A stretch of DNA of 64,000 nt, taken from assembly GCF_047495875.1 (NCBI RefSeq), contig NC_092459.1:14078965-14142964 (forward strand), in the 5' to 3' direction. This DNA comes from Pithys albifrons albifrons (taxonomy: Eukaryota > Chordata > Aves > Passeriformes > Thamnophilidae). A model generated the notes under the pieces. It worked only from the letters and a program-made list of their open reading frames with translations, was not told the origin of the DNA and did not search any database. Below are positions 52,143 through 64,000 of this stretch, piece after piece. The first letter of the stretch is position 1; each line of letters begins with the position of its first letter. The position numbers and the translations under genes are program-made.

Positions 52143-55053
52143 GAGATAATAAATGAACACACAGTCTGTGAAACTTCTTGTTTGAGAAAACAGCAACCTG
52201 TATTTCTATTTATTTACCTCAATTAAATTAATTAATGTAACAAGTCTGAAGATTTCACCATTTTACAGGATACAGGTATAAATATCTGGCAAGTAGACTG
52301 TATATATTAAACTACATCTACTTAGCTAGTAAATATTTTGCTGCATTAGTTTGCTCATTCCCAAGCAATCAGTTGTGAACTCCAGTGTTGTAACGGGTCC
52401 ACAGGGAACATTTGTGCTTTGGTTGGCACTTAGATGAAATTCATCAAATTATTTCCCCCTCCCTTCAAGGCTGACATTTCAGAATGTTTTTTTAAAAGGT
52501 TGTGTGCCAACTGCCAAAGTCAATTAATTAAATGGTAAATCTGAAATTTGTAGGAGAGGACTATCATTCCCTTTTGCTGTGCGACCTTGGAAATGTGAAC
52601 ATTTAATCCACAAAACACATGGTTTACCAGAGGATGCTGATCTGCTTGCACTGAAAGTAAAAGCAAAATTCCCTGAGATATTTTGTGAGATTAGGGATTA
52701 CCTCAAGGATAGAATTTTACCCTGCATTTTCCTTCTGCTTTTGGTACTTGGTAGTAATGAGAATATCCTTTGAAGTCCTGCTATGCTTGAAAGCTTAAAG
52801 GATTCAGCACTTATTAGGAGGAAGTAGTGCAAATTTGTGGCCTCGTTTTCCATACATTTGAGATACCCCAGATGAAGGCATGATGTGGAGTCCCAGAATT
52901 TCCTGGCAAAAGAACTCCATCTCAGATCTGTAAAGGAAGTCATAGAGGCAAAATTCAATAGGCAGGAGCAGATGGGGATCATATTTGTACATAGCATAAG
53001 TACTACAACTTTCTTCACAAAACACACACCTCTCAAGGAGTGTATATGCCCTCACTGCAGCAAAGGAAGGCTCGGTTCACAGGTTAGGCTGGCCCTTGCT
53101 CTTCCGCCTCTTACTCCATATGTCTCTTTTTGTACATCTTACTGAACTCCTCGTACTGTATTTGAAACTTTATAATCACAAGGTGCTTGGAAAGAGTGCA
53201 GTACACTGACTGTTCTTCAGCTGTTAGTTTTCTGTCAGTATTTTTATATTTGTTTTGTCTTTATTTATATTTTCCCTGCCTGAAAACTGTGGTGCAGATC
53301 AGAAGCCTGTGTTTTGGGCTCTGCATAGGCATGGAATACAAATACAGCCCAAAGACAGTATAAAAGACAGTAGAAATAATGAACAGGACAGATGGATTAA
53401 GGCAGACAAAAATACACAATCTAATACTCCTCTCTTTGTCATTTGAATGTCTTTCATTCTGTATTTTGCTATAATCTGAAGTTCAGGACTTGTAAATAGT
53501 TTTTAACCTTCCTGTTCCACATTTCTTTCATGGAACTATGTGTTTTTATTTTCAGGAGATAAAAGCTCGCTAAAGAGAGAGGCTTCCTCCATATCCAGAA
53601 ATTCATTACAATTTGGTCCCTAATTTGACAGCTTTGCATAAGAGGGGCTAAAGTTCATGGAAAGACACTGATTAGCCCTTTGTAGTAGGAGAAATGGTGA
53701 AAACTGTTAGTGCCAAAGATATTTGTTAAATACCAGCCTTGTAGGAATGTGGACACTACATATATTAAGATATAGGAAGCTAATTCTTCTCAGGATTCAT
53801 AAATTTGAGCCTCCTCCTACTCCTTTACTTTATATAGTGAATAGAGCACCAGTTCTTTCTCTCAAAGCCCTGCAGTGCAGTTCTTGGAATTGTCCTGCCT
53901 GTTCAGATATAGGATATTTTACAGTAAGGACATCTGATATTTTCCTGTTGAAATTTTTCATCCTTGTGAAAGAGACTTACAGATGTGATGGCCCAGACAG
54001 ACCAATTTACTTAGGTATGAGCAGAAGTGGGAGATCTTCAGCTCTGCTTGTTTGAGATACTGTTACTGTATTTAATCCTGGGGATATTTGATGTAAAATA
54101 TTAGCAAGAATGCCTTCAGGAAAAAGATAAATTAAGGATGCCAAGCTGTTGATAATACTTGGAGTCAAATCTGCTTTGGATTCCCAAATTCTTCATACTG
54201 TAAAACTGAAATGTTTCTATCCATGTCTAGATGGTGAGTCACAGAGGGGACTTGGGAAACTTTAGTCTAAGCACCTTAAGGATGTCAGATGGGGCAAAAG
54301 CTAAGCAGTAGATGAGTAAAAGTTTAGAATATTGAATTAAATAGTATCTGAAGCATCTAAAGTGTTGGGTGGGTCTAGAACTCAAGTGATGTGTGTTTAA
54401 AACTTCCTTATCATAGGATGAATTTATTGACATTTATTTATCTCAAGGCAATATTGGGCAATGAAATGTCTTAAGCACTCCCTTATTATAGTAATAACTG
54501 TACCATATGGACTTAAATTGATAGAAAAGTTGTTTTAATGGCTTGTAAAATTGGATAGAACAAATCTCATGAATGTTTCTAGGTGATCGCTAGATTACCA
54601 GGTTTCCCTTAACCGATAATGAATCTTCCTGTGATACGTGAATCCAGTTTTCCAAGAGGTAATTAAACATGAAAGAACTAAACATCCCATTTTTTTCCCC
54701 CTAAAGTTGTATCTCAGCATTGTCTCCATCAGTAGCCTTGCCTGCAGGAAGAGTAAAGTTTCCTGCTATGATTGTTTGACTGCTGCCAATTACCAGATCT
54801 GCTTTTGGCAGCTTTTCCCCCAACCTGCTGATTAGCTAATGTGTGGTTACAATATGAGAAACTGGTGTAAACGAGGAAGCAAAAGATTTATTAATTTCAT
54901 GTGCTACTTACTGTTTGAAATATAATTATCAATACTGCAAAAAGAAATCCTGGCTTAAGAAATAGCCAGGTTTCTATGTCTTGTGAAATGAGGCACAAGG
55001 ATTTTTTGCAGTAAAGAGGTATGTTTTCCCCTTGATACACACACATAATTTTC

Positions 55054-55160
55054 ATTAGATTCATAGATTTCAAAGGCAGAAGAGAGATCATTAGAGCATG
55101 TAGTCTAACTACCTGTAAAACACAGACTACAGGATTTCATCCAGCTACTCTGTATCAGAG
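55054..55160 (-). mobile_element. Ancient CR1-like LINE 3' end
   Basis: TTCATAGATTTCAAAGGCAG, then AGATCATTAGAGCATGTAGTCTAAC, and CACAGACTACAGGATTTCATCCAG follow the antisense 3' end of an old CR1 lineage common in turtles and crocodilians. It is clearly distinct from the TCATAGAATCATAG-ended bird copies. Confidence 0.75.
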
Positions 55161-55176
55161 TTAATAGAAAACAGGA

Positions 55177-55257
55177 GCCAGATCCTGAGCTGGATGTACA
55201 GCAGTTTTACTCCACTAAGCTGTAATAATGGTGATTTATCCCAGCTGAGAAATTGGC
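55177..55257. mobile_element. Small MITE-like palindromic element, about 81 bp
   Basis: The left end GCCAGATCCTGAGCTGG (55177-55193) is an imperfect inverted repeat of the right end CCAGCTGAGAAATTGGC (55241-55257), 13 of 17 positions paired. Middle wording (GTA..GCAG..TTACTCCA..GTGATTTA) fits an ancient palindromic element I recall from many turtle, crocodilian and bird sequences, built around CAGCTGGTGTAAATC. It lies 16 bp after the old CR1. Confidence 0.6.
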
Positions 55258-58200
55258 AGTAGACTTAAATGACAATGGATTCTTTTTGCATAAACCTAAA
55301 TGAAAATGGTCATTTATATTTTAATAGCCATGTTGAAAGAGCCTTGATGAGACTGAGTTTTTGAAAAGTATTTTGAGTTTCAGAAGAAAACGAGGGTTTT
55401 CTCCAAACGCTTATGAAATGATTGTGTTCCGTGTTGTAATTTAAACTTGTCTCTTCACTGAAGACAAGGCAAAAATTTATCCGAAAAAATATTTCTCTTT
55501 AAATTGAAATCTGTGCCAAGACTCTTATTCGTAATTAATTCATGTAGTAGGATTTTAGTAAGGGAAGGGAGAAAAAAAATAATGTAATAAACCCCTGAAT
55601 ATTCTCAGACACAAGAGGAAGCTGAACTCAGAGGTTCAAATATTTAAAGTCTCAAGAGCTAAAAAGTCGAGTCTGTGATTTCTTTCGTTAGGTTCTATAT
55701 TTGGCAAAACAAAATGTCTCATCACTCTTTTGAAGCCATCTGTATGTGTGTGTGTATGATGATTTTATATTTATAGCAGATACAGTCTTTTCATTTAGGT
55801 ACAGACAGAATTCTACCTGCTCAGAGCTACAGGGGTTAAGAATGCACTCAGACAACACTGACATAGCCGATGCCATAACATCCTGCAAGCTACACAGAAA
55901 CTGAGACTTTGTGCACACCAAAACTGAACAAAAAACAATCTTAATTCCTGCTCCCTAAACCAGGAGAGTGTGTTTAAAGGAAAATACTAGCATGGGGAGA
56001 ATATCCTTTAGATTCCCAGTAAATACCTGTCAGTTCTATCTCAGGAGAAGGCGGTGAATGTTTTTGTGTTTAGTGATATGGAAGTCTGTGACTATCACAG
56101 CAGCATGTAGAATATATAGAAAAAAAGATAATTCATTAGAATAGATGATTATGTGTATAGGAAGCAGAGAGAATCTTGACTCATAATATTCCCATTCTCA
56201 GTGATAATAAAAGCAACTGCTGGTTTGGTTGATGAACAGTTCAAGGTACTTTATATTTGCTTAAGGAAACCTAAATAGAATACACATTTTATATATGTTT
56301 CCCATACTTTTTTACCTTAGAGTTTTTCTCCTTCAGAGATGGAAGTCTGTTTCAACCTGTGACAGCACAATTTGATGGCAAAATGATAATTTACTGCACA
56401 GGTAAACATCAGAAAACATGGTCTGAAGCTTACAAATCAATTTTTTCTCTCTCTCTCTTTAAGCAGGACTAGAAGAGCCAATCCCTGCTTGAAAAGTAAG
56501 ACTTCTTTTTGTCCCTTATCTAGAAGGATTTAAATGTTCCCCGTCCTTCAGGAGATCCTCATTTAACTCCATCGTACCACTAAGTATTTGGTAACATCAC
56601 ACTTGCCTACAAAGCTTGTAAGCAAGATCACATTCTTCAGCCTGTTGCAAACATCTGTTCCATGAGAAACATCAGCTGCTGAACTGTTCTTCCCACAATG
56701 TCTAGACCTTAAGTTCATTCAGCACTCTGTAAGAAAATTGAGAAAACAAATAAATTAATATCTGTTTTATGCAGCCAGGCAAGACCAACCAGCTATCAAT
56801 GGCATCTTAAATACTCCCTTTATGAATGGCAGACTTTTAGCTTACATTAGATACTACTGTGAAATGGCTTCTTGGGATGAAACACTGGGAATACTGGCTT
56901 CTGAAGGTGAACAGCCCTTTGCAACACTGTACCAAGTTTGGTGATGTACTGCAGAAGGTAGAGGCCACTGCTCCTTCTCATCCTGCCTCATTACAGTTTC
57001 TTCTGTCCAAGGATGTGTGTAGTGTGTGCCAGCATATTTGCACTATGATCCAGGGAAAGACAAGACAAAAAACGAGTGTCTTGGAGAAAGAAGCCAGACA
57101 AGACAAGCTCTGACTGAGGTCCCAACTGTATACCGTGGGTAACTTGTTATGATCCTCTGTTTATTACTTGGTTTGATCCTACAGTTCTCAGGCCACTAGG
57201 CTGACCTCCACAAAACCTTTAAAATAGTGTTTTCCAAAGGCTGAATTTAGGCTATTTTCATAGACAAAATGTCTGTGGTTTATGGTCTTGTCAAATTAGG
57301 TTCAGCTTCAGTAATCATGATATGAAATCTGTATAGTATGTCCTCACCAGTGAATAAATCTACTCATTCAGCCCAGTCATATATAAATGTTAGTAATATA
57401 AAATTCTGACAATCGTAAGAGTATTGCATTCACAGTAGCTCTGCACTTTCTGTCTGGTGATAAAACATCAGTCAGTATGTAGTTCCATTCTGTCATTTGC
57501 TTGTGGAGTACTTCCTTCTCACACTAAAATTAAAATTTAAAAGACTTTCACTTTTGGGGAAAAGAGCATCATTGGAGAGAAATTCTCCCTAGCAAATTAA
57601 TAGATAAGGTCTGCCATGCTAACTCAAAAGCAAGCAAAAGGTAAAAATTGAATCTTTTTATCACAGTTGAGTCATTTTTCTAAACTGGGGAGTAATACAG
57701 GATGGAATATATAGGACAGATTCTCTTACAGAAAGTGGTTTTAAACTTTAAAAGATCCATAACTTATATTGGGAATGGTTATAAATGACAGTCTTCTCTT
57801 TTAGATTATGTTGCATTTATTACATTCTACTGGGAGTTTATGCAGTCTCTCAAGGAATTAAAGTTATATTTATGATAAAAACATGGAGCTGCTTCTAAAT
57901 AGCATTTTCATCATATTAACTGTTGCCTAGATAGCAAGCATATCTCCTTGAGCACCTCTATTCTGGTTTAGTACTACAGCTTTCAAATTAATGCTGTCGT
58001 TATAAGACAGCAAAGCTATATCACTTACCATTTCATTATTGTTCAAGTCAAAATCCATATTTTTTCAGTTTTCCCTAGGGTTAAAATTTGGATAGGGAAA
58101 CATCATCTTGCAGAATAATCTCTCAAGACTCACTCTCTGGTGTTGAGGAGCTGTTAATCATATTACAATAATTTTCATATTAATAGGTCCTGTGTAAAGA

Positions 58201-61099
58201 CAGAGTTAATGTGCTCCTTCTACATTCAGTCCTCCAACAGTTTTTTATATATACATGTGTTTATATATATATGTGTGTGTGTATATTTAAATCTGCTCAG
58301 AACTAGATTAGCACAAAAGATATCACATCCTACTCAGTATATGAATCAGGGTCAAATCAACAGCAAACCCTTAAATTTTTAATCAAAATGGCAATCTGTC
58401 ATGCCTAGGAGAGTTAGGTAATGTTTAAGTGAATAACATGAATACATACCATGTTTTAATGGAAAATACATGGGAGAACTTACTGCAGCACAGGAAAATG
58501 CTCCATAGAATACCTAGCAGATACTTTAGTCCTCACATGAGAAGGTGTGATACTACAGCATGCTTATCCACTCTAAACCAAAAATCATCTTTAGACCTGA
58601 ATTTTACTTTTTGCGGGATTAATACACCATTTTGTTTTGGGGTTTTTTTTGTGATCATCTCACATATTGTAATTTCCTGAAACCTTCTCATATAACATTA
58701 TACATTTAATAATGTAATCTTGTTGAAACTCAGAGCATTACTTGATATTTTTCCTTTTTTTCCAGTCTGCTGACCTGAGTAATGTGGTCTGTTCAGAAGA
58801 ACTTGAGTGTAAATTTAAGGTGCTCGCCAAGGAGTCAGGTGTTTGCCTAATTTTCAACATCCTGAATATGCAAGAAGGGTGGGTCAGGTCTGCAGAGACA
58901 CATGGGAGACCTGGTTGTGCTCTGCCTCTGCTCTGCCCCTGCCCTGCCCTGCTTGGTGAGAAGGCGCTCCGCGTGGCAGCCTGAGCACTGTGGTGGTGTC
59001 GCAGATAATGAGCCTGATGGGGAAGAGACTCAAGACCTGGAGTACGATGCTGACTTAATGTGGCAGTTTGGCTCCCGTAGCTGGTCGGCTTAGCTGATGA
59101 AGGAGCCCACCTCCTCTTCTTCAACAGGGTGGGAAGATGCTCTCTTGGTAAACCTTCACCTTCTGTCCTCATCCGTTCTCCTTTTGCTAAGCCCTGTTAT
59201 CATAATAATGCCATCTCTCTCAACATCCTTCATTATTTTCCCCTCTGTCATTCCCAGGGGGTCTGATTAAAATCAGTGGAAAGCTCTCTTAGATTTTACT
59301 GGTTTAGGTTGTCTGGCTGTGCTCCCTAATTTGCCTTTCTCATCTGTTTTTAACTGCTTTCTGTTTAGACTCACTTCTGGTGTGTTCTAAACATCCTTCA
59401 TCTTCCCCCACTTTTCTGTACTTTTATTCCTCTTCCTGACCTGCTCGACAACTGTTAAATTTCTTAGGCAGTGAGTAAAATGCCGATTAAAGAAGTGCTT
59501 TCAGCTTTGAGCAGAAATGTGTTGACAGGACTCACAAGAGGCCTAGAGGAGACATGGGAGAGTGGCATCATTTTGGGAGAAGAAAAGCTAGAAAAATTAT
59601 TCTCATCAGATTTGAGATCTCACTGTGATTCTGTGGCAGCACTCCTGACCACCTAAAATGAGGTCGTGAGTCCACTAGCAGTGTGTAGAAACAGTTTTTG
59701 GTGATAATTTTAACACTTGATCAGCAAAATGTAAGACTGCTGGAATTGGGTTCTATCTGCACTATATTGGTATAAATCAAAAGTAATGTTATTCAAACTT
59801 ATGTTCTTCTTGAATAGCAGCACTTTAACAGAAATCAGATTCTAGCATACTCCTAAATTTCAGATATTATACTGTATTTCCATTTATAACCTGACATAAT
59901 TCCCACACAGCATATGGTATTAATCTGGTGTAAACACCACGTTATGATGATACTCAAACACATACAGCTGACATGAAAATGTCTTCAAGTACAATATTTC
60001 CAAAAGCAATTATGTCTATATGGTTGGTAGTTAGCTTGTTGTGTGAATTTGTATTTCTTATTCATACATACATGAAGGTACACAGGATAAATCTATGTAT
60101 AAAAAAGGAGATATTTTCACTGTTTGCAAAAAAGGAAGAAAAAAAATTAAGATGGTTTACTTGTTTTGGCCTGTCAGGCTTTCATAAGAAAGTCTCATCT
60201 TCATGTGAACATAGTATTTTTACAGTGTTGGAATTTCCTTTTGTTTGCATTAGAGGGTGGCTATATAGATTAATGCAAGGAATACAGTGACACAAAGTGA
60301 AACTGATGACATTTTTGTGAAAGAAAATTAACTCCAAAGTAAGTATTTAGGGAAATCTTCCAATTCTCAGAGAAGGCAATATTCCTCTTATGCCGTCGAC
60401 ATCAATCTCCGCTGGTAACCAAGCATTTTTCAGTGTTCTCTGATGAAAGAGGTGGGAGACCAACACCCCTTCTCCAGGTAGATGCATGTGTGAAACCCTT
60501 AAAAAAATTGCCTAACATTGAAGTTGAACCAATCATTTTGTTAAAAGGAGATAAATAAAAGCATGTATTTTGGAAAGTAAATACTTATGGATGGTAACAT
60601 TTTTGCTTGAACAGTTGCCAGTAGGGCCTGATTCACAGGTAGCATAAACCTTTCTAGTGCCATTGAGGTAACACCAGATTGAGATAAATTCATTTATTAG
60701 GATGAAGTGCAGCTTTTTCACAGATTGCTTCTAGCTCCACCTGCTACCTGCACTTTCAAATTTTTTGTCTTTCCTAGCCCCTTTTCTTCCTGAGGATCCT
60801 TTCTTAAATACATTCCTAAGACAAACAAAACAAAGCAACCTCAATATCACATTCTCATAACAGAAAGGAACTGTTTAACAACCAGCTCTGCACTTGTTAG
60901 CTTCAGTATAAATCAGCAATGACTTTATTTTTATTGCTTCATACTTGCACTATAGTGAATAAGAGTAGGTTAGGCTGTTGACAGCATTTTAAAGCAAGCA
61001 TTTCCAGCCTATCACTATTCTTCAACACAATATCTCAGTTTTAAAAAAGAGGCAGCTAAAAAAATTTGCAGTGGGGCAAGGGCCAATCTGGAATAACTA
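55258..61099. other. Unique DNA with one GC-rich patch, no gene seen
   Basis: Mostly AT-rich. A GC-rich patch at 58885-59100 holds a 144-codon open frame on the minus strand and shorter ones on the plus strand, none recognised. An exon-like segment (58766-58878) is described in the findings. Three CpGs cluster at 60394-60411. Confidence 0.5.
58242..58286. repeat. Mixed (TA)n/(GT)n microsatellite
   Basis: Short TATATA, TGTGT and TATATATATA blocks in tandem, an imperfect compound dinucleotide repeat. Confidence 0.9.
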
Positions 61100-61144
61100 A
61101 CTGAAAATTTACACCACTGTGACTAAGAATTGAATTTAGCCCAC
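61100..61144. repeat. Ancient amniote repeat fragment ('TTTACACCAGTGT' type)
   Basis: CTGAAAATTTACACCACTGTG followed by GACTAAGAATTGAATTTAGCCC matches the recurring ancient amniote wording TTTACACCAGTGT-ACTGAGA-CAGAATTTGGCCC. It sits at the edge of the candidate conserved element. Confidence 0.5.
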
Positions 61145-61640
61145 TTGGTTGAATTCCTTTTAATGTTTTGTGCACGTTCAAGCATCCTCCGGAGATTAGA
61201 TGGAAACCAGCAGACTTGCCGTTATCTGCAATCCAAGCAGGACACGAGGGGTGAAAGGGTAGCGCATTATCACACTCGGCCACCTGGCCCATCCAACACA
61301 ATTTGAGCAACCATAATTGTATTGATTACTTCTTGTGCTCATGACTAATGACCTCTAGCTGCAACCTTGCATTTTCTAAATATTTTATATTCGGATTTAA
61401 TAATAAGATTTGATTAAAAATTGCCATTAGCCAATGCCAATGATTAGTCAGCAAGACTCAATGCCGCCAAGTTCCAACGAGTTTCATTATTCTGGAATTA
61501 AAAAGCACAGAGAACTTCTCTGGGTTAATAATACAATGATTCTGTCTCAATCAGGAATGAAAGAAAACAACTCTAATACACAAATGCAGCAAAATTTATG
61601 GCTATTACTCGTAGCCACATTTTAAAGAGACATGTTTGAA
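61145..61640. promoter_or_regulatory. Candidate conserved noncoding element / enhancer
   Basis: An AT-rich stretch retains ten CpGs (61175, 61190, 61220, 61245, 61263, 61277, 61392, 61465, 61478, 61610), whereas adjacent AT-rich DNA has almost none. It has dense homeodomain-type words such as CATAATTG and TTGATTAC at 61312-61329 and a CCAAT-type word at about 61431-61435. There is no coding frame beyond 63 codons. These traits are typical of developmental enhancers but are not proof; sequence conservation was not tested. Confidence 0.35.
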
Positions 61641-62256
61641 GAATTAAAGATTCTTTGTCACAGATGGTGGGGACAGTTTGCTCTTACTTTTTATATTTGA
61701 TTGGAAAGCCAGTGTCAGATGGTGTGTGAGGGGGCATTTTCCAAAAGAAAGCCATTTCCTTTGATGCAACAAGAACATGGGTTTTATTCAGATTCTCCAT
61801 GAGAATCCCTATCACAACAAAATAATTCAAAGTGTATGTCAGCAAAAATGAATCATGATGGCTTTAGTAAACAACAAGGGGTTTTCCCAGGTTATTTACC
61901 TGCTGAAAATATATTAACCTATGGTTTGTTTGTTTTTTTTTTTAATTATGACCTAATATATAAACAAAAGGACATATTGTCACATCTTCCACAGAAAATA
62001 AAAGTATGCCATTTTTCAAGCAGGTAAAATATTTAAACACATACTAATTTTTAGACATGTAGCTAAATCCTGCTGAAGACTTTGGCTAAGGACAGACTTA
62101 AGCATATATCTAGGAGCTCTGCTGGATCCAAATTGAGGTCTTGGTGTTTCTGAACTTGGGGTGCACTAGAGGAGATACTCTAACTCTTGGGGCAAACATC
62201 TACTGCAGAATGTGATGTTCCCTCAGATCCCATTAAACCTGACTGAAGGACTGGGT
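61641..62256. other. Unique DNA with possible ancient repeat debris
   Basis: 62060-62115 (GTAGCTAAATCCTGCTGAAG...GGACAGACTTAAGCATAT) weakly resembles an old amniote repeat of the type seen at 62257. No gene is recognised. Confidence 0.4.
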
Positions 62257-62306
62257 GACATTGAAGTCAATGAGAGCTGAGAGCACTCAGCACCTTTCAG
62301 GTTCAG
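62257..62306. repeat. Ancient amniote repeat fragment ('GAAGTCAATGGGAGCTGAG' type)
   Basis: GACATTGAAGTCAATGAGAG, then CTGAGAGCACTCAGCACCTT, matches a phrase I recall as widespread in bird, turtle and crocodilian DNA (CATTGAAGTCAATGGGAGCTGAGGG-CTCAGCACCT). Confidence 0.6.
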
Positions 62307-62493
62307 ATGTCTAAATATTCAAAGACCCTTGAGAAACAGTAAAAGCATTTCCTCTCTGTCACACAGGAGCAGGAAAGCTGTCCTGTCTCACTTTCAACCT
62401 CCAAAAAACAAACCATGTCCCAAATGTGAGTCCTGTAAGACTTTTAGGGTACTGGAATAAAAAAAACTTCTTAGTACTGCATACATAAAATCT

Positions 62494-63580
62494 TGTATTG
62501 GGTTTTCATGACAAGGTTTTGGTAGTGAGGGAGACTACAGGGGTGGCTTCTGTGAGAAGCTCCCAGAAGCTTCCTCCATGTCCCACAGATTCAATGCCAG
62601 CCCTCTCCAAGATGGACCCACTGCTGGCCAAGGGTGAGCCCATCAGTGATGGTGGTGGAGCCTTAGGGATGACATAGTGAAGAAGTGGCAAGACCCCCCA
62701 CTAAACTGGAATGCAACAGGTGTTGGAGTGAGGAGTGAGAAGATGTCAGAGGAAGAACCCAGCATATACCAAAGTCAGTGCAGAAGGAGGGCAGGAGGTG
62801 CTCCAGGTGCCAGAGCTGAGTGAGGCAGGCTGTCCCCCTGGAGCCCAAGGAGGATTCATGGTGGGGCAGAGAACCTCCTAAAACCCATGGAGAACAAGGG
62901 GATGCCTGAAGGAGGGTGTGGCCCCATGGGAAGCCTGTGCTGGAGCAGACTCTCGGGACCTGTGTCCCTATAGAGACCAGCCCACGCTGGACCAGGTTTG
63001 TTGGCAGGACTTGTGATCCTGAGGGGGACCCACATTGGAGCATCCTGTTCCTGAAGGACTGCACCCCATGGGAGGCACCCATTCTGGACCAGTTTGTGAA
63101 GAACTGTACCCCATGGGAAGAACTCACATTGGAGGAGTTTGTGGGGTCTGTCTCCTATGGGAGGGGACCACTCGCTGGAGCAAGGGAAGAGGGTGAGGAG
63201 TCCTGCCCCTCAGGAGGAAGGAGTGGCCGAGACAGTGTGTGATGAACAGATTGCAGCCCCTGTTTCCTGTCCCCATACACTGCTGGGATGGATAAGGGAG
63301 AGAAATCAGGAGAAGCTGAGCCTGGGAAGGAGGGAGTGTTGGCAGGAGAGTTTTAAGATATGTCACTATTTCTTCCTGGTTTGATTTGTAATAAATTAAA
63401 CTAATTTCCCCAAGTGGAGTCTGTTTTGCCCATGATGGTAACTGCTGAGTGATCTTGTCCTGCCCTTATCTTGACCCATGAGCCATTCATTATACTTTCT
63501 TTCCCCTGCCCAGCTGAGGAGGGCAGTGCTAAAGCATCTTTCATAGGCACCTGGCATCCAGCCAGGGTCAAACCACCACA
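62494..63580 (+). mobile_element. Avian ERVL-type solo LTR, about 1087 bp
   Basis: Starts TGTATTGGGTTTTC and ends GGGTCAAACCACCACA, with TG...CA ends. The flanks AATCT (62489-62493) and AATCC (63581-63585) make a 5-bp target-site duplication with one mismatch, the size expected for ERVL. A polyadenylation signal AATAAA is at 63390-63395. The middle (about 62820-63190) is an imperfect tandem repeat with a period of 45-51 bp. No gag, pol or env sequence adjoins it, so it is a solo LTR. The wording matches, from memory, a common LTR family of songbirds and other Neoaves. Open frames of 108 and 154 codons in the repeat region are by-products of the tandem repeats, not viral genes. Confidence 0.93.
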
Positions 63581-64000
63581 AATCCTTTGTCACCTTTAGG
63601 AATATAATTTTTAAATCTTCTTTGTTAATAAAGTTTGCTTTTGGCAACTGTTGTTTTCCAGGCTTATTATAAGTGCCTTTAAAATGTTTCCATTAATTAA
63701 GGCTGCTTTTATGGGCTACATCCATTTAGTAAAATTGCAGAAAGAAGTGCTGCCGACACATCTGCCATTGACTTCTGTTTGCCTGAGCATTTTATACCCC
63801 TGTGAATAGCACAGTTGGGAGAGAAAGCCTGCAAAAGAGAATGATATAAAGTGGTGAATTCTGTCCAGCAAAACGTGGATGTCAGAAGAGACTCAGCTGA
63901 TTACATACTCATGTTTTCCAGGATTTCATGAGGACAGTGGAAAGTTGCTTAAACTCTAGTTACAACAGAACAGCTCTCTTAAAACATACTAATTGCAATA
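63581..64000. other. Unique DNA, no gene seen
   Basis: AT-rich sequence after the LTR. Nothing recognisable. Confidence 0.5.

Larger units (their letters stand above)
47716..55053. other. Unique DNA with simple repeats, no gene seen
   Basis: Holds a (TTTTG)n tract at 49027-49056 and a T-rich tract followed by an (AAC)-type A-rich tract at 52063-52142. A phrase at 51648-51700 resembles the ancient 'ACTGGTGTAA' amniote repeat. No gene is recognised; open frames are all about 110 codons or fewer and unremarkable. Confidence 0.5.

Noticed and set aside
58738..59172. 144-codon open frame on the minus strand
   Set aside because: It follows a GC-rich patch, has low-complexity composition and no recognisable domain; frames on the other strand are also open.
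62663..63242. Overlapping open frames of 154 (minus) and 108 (plus) codons
   Set aside because: Both lie in the tandem-repeat part of a solo LTR. Their length reflects repeat periodicity, and neither resembles a retroviral protein.
1..64000. tRNA genes, CRISPR arrays, operons, bacterial promoters, phage or plasmid features
   Set aside because: The sequence is a vertebrate (bird) genome segment. No tRNA T-arm consensus, spaced repeat array or gene-dense layout was seen.

Overview
The window is AT-rich vertebrate genomic DNA with no recognisable protein-coding gene. The best-supported content is repeats of types known from birds: several CR1 LINE fragments (young copies ending in the TCATAGAATCATAGAATC-type terminus, plus much older ones), two long ERVL-type solo LTRs, and scattered ancient amniote SINE/MITE-like pieces. 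The roughly 1.1-kb LTR at 62.5-63.6 kb resembles a family I know from songbirds and other Neoaves, so the source is almost certainly a bird, perhaps a passerine. I could not identify the locus. It reads as a gene desert or a large intron: open frames are short, stops are dense in all frames, and no splice-framed exon matches a known protein.

Layout. 0-3.2 kb: unique AT-rich DNA. 3.2-3.8 kb: minus-strand solo LTR. 7.2-7.9 kb: dead minus-strand CR1 reverse-transcriptase fragment. 10.86 and 14.36 kb: two direct copies of an unrecognised 145-bp sequence, exactly 3500 bp apart. 17.63-17.96 kb: a CpG-rich 5S-rRNA-derived element followed by several hairpins and a T4 run; this is the most interesting object here. 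18-31 kb: unique DNA with one MIR-like SINE and two GC-rich patches. 31-40 kb: four CR1 fragments, a second MIR-like SINE, a CCCA-repeat tract with strong G-quadruplex potential on the minus strand, and a C9-T11-(GT)n tract. 46-55 kb: very old CR1 and MIR remnants and a small MITE-like element. 61.1-61.65 kb: an AT-rich stretch with retained CpGs and homeodomain-type sites that looks like a conserved noncoding element. 62.5-63.6 kb: plus-strand solo LTR.

No genes can be seen working together. The functional candidates are noncoding: a possible RNA polymerase III transcription unit at 17.6-17.95 kb and a possible enhancer near 61.3 kb. Three exon-like segments with plausible splice borders are reported only as weak hypotheses. 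Repeat-family names come from memory of consensus sequences; no database search was possible.
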